Part shown: piece after piece, positions 59,661 through 64,000 of the stretch
How positions within the stretch are numbered: position 1 is the first letter of the stretch
Layout: each line of letters begins with the position of its first letter
From: Blasia pusilla
Taxonomy: Eukaryota; Marchantiophyta; Marchantiopsida; Blasiales
DNA length: 64,000 bases
NCBI GenBank assembly: GCA_050084515.1
Contig: CM114273.1
Location: 7,564,001 to 7,628,000, forward strand
Direction of reading: 5' to 3'
Made by a program: the position numbers and the translations under genes
The notes under the pieces: generated by a model
What the model was told of the DNA's origin: nothing
What the model saw: the letters and a program-made list of their open reading frames with translations, nothing else
Database searches by the model: none

Positions 59661-60315
59661 CACATAAGAGAACAATTACACGTGACGATCGTATATATGA
59701 CTAGGATTTGTCATTATTACATCACCAATCGCGTAATAATGACAAATCCTAGTCATATAATACGATCGTCACGTCAGCATATGACGTGGCACGACCATGA
59801 GTATGACGACTTAAATCATGACACATGTCAATAATTTATAAGATAAACCACGAGTCATATTGATCCACGAATTTTAAAACAAGCTTTAAAATATGTCTTA
59901 GTTATATTGATCCTTTTTTTTTCAAAATAAATGTGAATGGTTCTATATGACTCTCCCATCCATGACTTGGTCAATATGACTAGGACCCCAAACACTTGCC
60001 TCTTGTAGATGACTACGTATCCTTTCTTTCTTACTATAATTATTATTGTTGAGCTAAATTAACATAAGAGAACAATTACACGTGACGATCGTATTATATG
60101 ACTAGGATTTGTTATTATTATGCGATTGGTGATGTGTCAATCATTAAAATTTATGACTAGGTCTTTCATTCCAAAATGACTCTAGTCATGGTATGGTAGA
60201 TGACTAGGCTTTTATGACTCCGTGAGTCACCAGCCATTTCTAGTCATTTAAACACACATATGACTCGGGTGAGTCATATGAGCCAGTCATAAATTCCACA
60301 TTTTCTTCTAGTGAA
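59661..60315. mobile_element. Two adjoining foldback/MITE-like copies
   Basis: ACATAAGAGAACAATTACAC followed by GTGACGATCGTAT..GACTAGGATTTG occurs at 59663 and again at 60062. In the first copy the arm (59680-59720) is followed by its near-exact reverse complement (59733-59774) across a 12-nt loop, ATCACCAATCGC. In the second copy the loop sequence follows the arm in inverted orientation (GCGATTGGTGAT at 60122) and no closing arm is present. Downstream to about 60315, TGACTAGG/TGACTC words recur many times. It encodes nothing. Confidence 0.7.
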
Positions 60316-63035
60316 TACACCTAAACAAAAGTTGGAAGGTATCCATAAATAGATATATGTAGCGAGAGATCATTTGTAAATAATAGTCTAAGCTTAAAGA
60401 ATCAAATATGTTATCTATATTTACATACCATGAAAGGTTTCCTCCTTCATGGACTTGAACTGCTCTTTTTTTGTGCTTGTACCGCCAATGGTGGTCTTGT
60501 TTTTCCTTTAAGAAATGCTAATTTTTTAACGCAAAGTGCACACTTTCATTTTTGTCTCTCACCACGCACTAACTTTCTAAAATCAAAATTTCTGTTGGAT
60601 TTTATGGAATGGAAAGTGTGAAACAAAAAGAGTAATCCTTAACAAAAAAATCCAACATATGTTTCACTTATTTGTACAACTCTTCACTATCATGTAACAA
60701 CTCTTGTTTCTCTAAATATGAATATGAGTGAAGGCTTTGTAAATTAGCTTGAGGTATGTCTAGAAAATGAGATTTTGCAACCATATTTTGCAACTTTGTA
60801 AATAGGATTGGTTGGAATAGGAAGTTTGATGAACGTGCAAGGCAAAATGCACTGAATAAACTATAATAAGAAATACCTAAGATGTTGAATGAATGGAAAC
60901 TTTGCTAGGAAGTAACTATCATTGAAGACCTTTCTTAAATGTGCTAGGCAAAAGAAATGAATAAGCGAAAAAACAAATATGGTAACCTCAAATATTGAAA
61001 TAATGCAATTTTGGCAAGGAATTAACTTATGTTAGAGAATTCTAAATGCATGGTTGAGGTTGTCTCCTTATTTTTTGCGGTAATATTTGTGCACGAATAG
61101 CTCAATTTTTACTTTGCACCTCTATACGTTTCTCAACACCTTCAAGTGGAGGTGGTATATTTGTGATATCACAAAGCGCCGTTCTTTCCACAATCGCCCA
61201 AACATTGATTTCTTGCACCATTTGAAATACATTTAAGGACCCCGTATCTTCATATATAATGAAGTGGACAAGTTAATAAAAACAAAATTAAAACATGGAA
61301 AAAATAACATAATACTAATGTCTACTATTTTTAACCAAGAAAAAAGAAGGTTTCTTTTTTGTTTTTATGAGATAACAAATTATAAAAAGTAAGACATAGA
61401 TCTGAATTTAGGTCCCCTTCCTCCCTTAAATAATTAGAATAAATAAAATTAAAGTCCCCATCCCAAATTTACTAAACATCCCCTCTTGCACCCTACATTT
61501 TACTAATCTAACCTAACCTACTCTAACTTAATCTAACTGGTAGATTGTTCCTCCCCCGCTTGTTGGCAGTATTCCATCCATCCCAATCATCTATGGAGTG
61601 TCGATAAGCTTGCAAGGCATATGCGGTCGATGGTCGTTGATCAGCGCAGACCGTCAATATGACAGTTTTGTATATGAGCACCGCTGGATTTAAATCCGAG
61701 GGTAACTATGCGGCATCATCGTCTGCTGCATTAGGGTTTTTCCCCACCCACACTTCATGTATGCAGGAAAAATGACTAATGAGCAAGTCCAAGTAAGGTG
61801 TGCTCACTTCTCTTTTCCCACGCCTGGAAGTCGTGCACTCCTTCATCGTCTTATTGCTCCCTTCGCAAATTGTCTTCAGGTGCTCCCATGTACTCTACAG
61901 TTTGTTGGCCTTGCGCTCATGCTCTTGCTTAGGCTCATGATCTCCTCTCACATGTGCAAGTTGTAAGCTATGATTGAAGGTGGGAAGTTGCAGGATTGAA
62001 GTTGCGAGGTCGGAGATGCAGTCACATTTGGCTATCGGTAATGCACTTCCAAGAGAGAGTGCACACGCTCGTACTTGGCTCTCTCTAGCTCGCTCTGCTG
62101 CCGCTTTGGGCCTTTTTTGTCACATGTCCTCATGTTTTCATGCAACTTTACACTATGTGGAAGCCATGCACTTCACATTGCACTCATATTTTCTGTGCAT
62201 GGCCAAGGGGCTTCTTGCTATTTTTTCTCTCGTGAACGTGTTTTACTTTCGCTATTTGGAGGGGATTGAGGTCAATGTTTACGGTATGTATCTGATGCTA
62301 TAGTAGGGCAAGGAGTATGGCCAAATTATGCATCTTGCTATAATTCATCCTATTCATGATTGTAGGGTAGGTATATATAACAAATTTGAGCTATGTAGAT
62401 TCCTTGCCTAATGATGAACATAGTCCCTGCAATTTCAACAAAACCTCGATCACATGTGAATCATTGCCATCTACCAATTGCACATTTGCTCGATGTGGAG
62501 ATCGGGAATCTAACAAAATTGATAATGGTTACTCGCATCGATGATGATGTTTAAGACAAGGTGAAATTGCTGTACGATTGATTCCTAGGTAATGTAGCCT
62601 TTAGAAGCAAAATCCATTCTCACGGGCTTGATTACTCAAGAGCGGGTGGGCAAGTGAAGAATTGCACCACATGATCCTTGGATTCATGCAAAAATAGCAT
62701 CCATTTGGGCATGTCATGTATGACTATTTTCAAACGGGTGGGCAAAGTCAAGAATCGAGAAAAGTCAAGAATCGTACCAATGGTTGTGCGTTAGTTGTGT
62801 AGATGTATGGTTTTTTCCAAACATTATTGTCAAGTGTATGGACTTTTAAGGCTTAGCACTTTTTGGAAGAGCATTGACGAGTTTATCACAATCGGATAGA
62901 GATGTGATCATTTTATCCGAACTCTTGAAGTTGATTCAAGATTTTATTTAATCTCTAGTAGTAGTCAAGGCGCTCTACCATATAGATTGCAAAGAACCTC
63001 TCGTATTTGGATGCATGCATTTTCGAAAATCTACC
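60316..63035. other. Intergenic DNA without recognised genes
   Basis: AT-rich. The frames at 61757-61966 and 61974-62303 (69 and 109 codons) are the longest; the second looks hydrophobic but shows no family. I see no supported gene here. Confidence 0.45.
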
Positions 63036-63830
63036 CCCACCACTTCTCGAGATCATCCTGAGGCGGATGGACTAGAGGAGAGGATTGTGCAGACGGTGAA
63101 GAGAGGATTACGCAAGTATGCTTGCAAGGAGGTCACCTAGGAGATTGGGACCTTTAGTTGCCGTGTTTGGCGATGGGATACAGATTCAACAGGCAGGCAT
63201 CCTTAACGTCTTTCTCACCGTACTTGCTTTTGTATAGCCGAGAGCCACATTTATCTGTGGCCATTCGTCGAGATGTTGGTGAGGTTTTGAACCCTGATGA
63301 CCCTGATGTATGGATGCGAACATGTTCTTAGAGGGCTGAGTTATTTTGGAGAGTGATGCCCATGGCGTTTGAGAACTTGGCGATTGCGCAACATCGGGAT
63401 ACGTTGAGGTATGCGACTATTCAAGGAGGTGGTTATCGACCTACTATCCGAAGGTTTCATTAGGGAGACTATGTCTACTTGCAGCAGACGGCACCCACGA
63501 CGTTGGATGTGACTGCAAGATGCACCATCTTGAGAGTGCGTGAGATTTTGCCATCCGATGTTCTCTTATTGGAGGGACCTGATGGTATGGTTTGGAAGGA
63601 CCATGTGCGTAACTGTGCGCCATGTCATCTTCCCAACATTGACGGTACAGTTGATCCGAGCTTAGCAGTAGTTCTTGCAGGCTTGAGATGTATGTTGTGT
63701 GGTTTTGCCCGTGGTGCAGCCACTATGCTAGTCTATGATGGGTGTTCGAGAGGATGGCACATGGGATGTGTGACGCCACCTCTCACTAGGGTTCTTTAGG
63801 GACGATGGATGTGTCGCAGATGCACATAGT
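63036..63830 (+). pseudogene. Second gypsy copy: integrase C-terminal half and PHD finger
   Basis: The sequence matches 2990-3770 closely. It opens with DHPEADGLEERIVQT (integrase Glu block), carries a 1-nt deletion near 63119 relative to the first copy, regains the tail ILRVREILPSDVLLLEGPDG, and ends with the PHD finger (CMLC, YDGC, GWHMGC, WMCRRC). One zinc ligand Cys of the first copy is Tyr here, and a TAG replaces an Arg codon before GRWMC. The left border at about 63036 is abrupt, so it is a 5'-truncated or recombined copy. The frame between integrase and PHD is open here, unlike in copy 1. Confidence 0.88.
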
Positions 63831-64000
63831 ATAGGTAGTTCTACATTTTGACTTGTGTCTATGATATGGATGACAAGAAGGCGACTAATGATGGGGCCAC
63901 ATGAGCACCCGACCTTCTTGCTCTTAGCATCTGAGAGATGTATATCATGGTAGGTAGGGATAGATGGCTATCTGGAGTTAGAGGGACCTAACCATCAGCT
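63831..64000 (+). mobile_element. 3' untranslated end of the second gypsy copy
   Basis: Matches 3766-3938 after the PHD stop, including GGCGACTAATGATGGGGCCA and CTATCTGGAGTTAGAGGGAC. The window ends just before the purine run and LTR-like block expected from copy 1. Confidence 0.8.

Noticed and set aside
61757-62303. Two consecutive plus-strand frames as a small membrane-protein gene
   Set aside because: They show no motif or homologous neighbour, and are of a length common by chance in this region.

Overview
This window looks like nuclear DNA of a land plant, most likely a non-seed plant (bryophyte, lycophyte or fern). The reasons are AT-rich intergenic DNA, many short introns with GT..AG borders, and a dense population of decayed Ty3/gypsy, piggyBac, LINE-like and MITE sequences. 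The species cannot be fixed from the sequence. No rRNA, complete tRNA, CRISPR or prokaryotic feature was seen.

Two host genes can be reconstructed. At 12.05-18.17 kb (+) lies a 13-exon gene for a CofD/UPF0052-family protein (631 codons plus stop) whose exon phases all agree. At 50.09-57.92 kb (-) lies a SET-domain lysine methyltransferase gene of the Rubisco-LSMT/SETD type. Nine exons were found; only the exon 5/6 junction is unresolved. Its 4-kb first intron holds a 5'-truncated LINE in the same orientation, and a CpG-rich tandem repeat with a 52-53 bp period lies just upstream of its start.

The rest is mobile-element territory. 0-4.7 kb is a decayed Ty3/gypsy element in the order gag zinc knuckle, DSGA protease, a DNMT3-like cytosine-methyltransferase N-terminus, RNase H, integrase, PHD finger, LTR-like sequence. 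A second copy of its integrase-PHD end lies at 63.04-64 kb, cut by the window edge. A solo LTR of the same family sits at 20.6-21.2 kb. At 31.8-34.8 kb is a piggyBac transposase pseudogene in one frame, split by a 642-bp solo LTR with a 4-bp target duplication. At 43.9-46.6 kb is a decayed non-LTR reverse-transcriptase element. A MITE-like family with TTGCA..TGCAA ends recurs at 8.2, 26.9, 28.5, 37-38 and 39.1 kb, and foldback elements lie at 10.6 and 59.7-60.3 kb.

The most notable item is the gypsy family, which joins a DNA-methyltransferase-like segment and a histone-reader-type PHD finger to an otherwise ordinary pol. This suggests an element that may once have written or read host chromatin marks. 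Three CpG-rich segments without recognisable genes (22-24.5, 39.85-43.3 and 47.6-49.4 kb) stand out against the AT-rich background.
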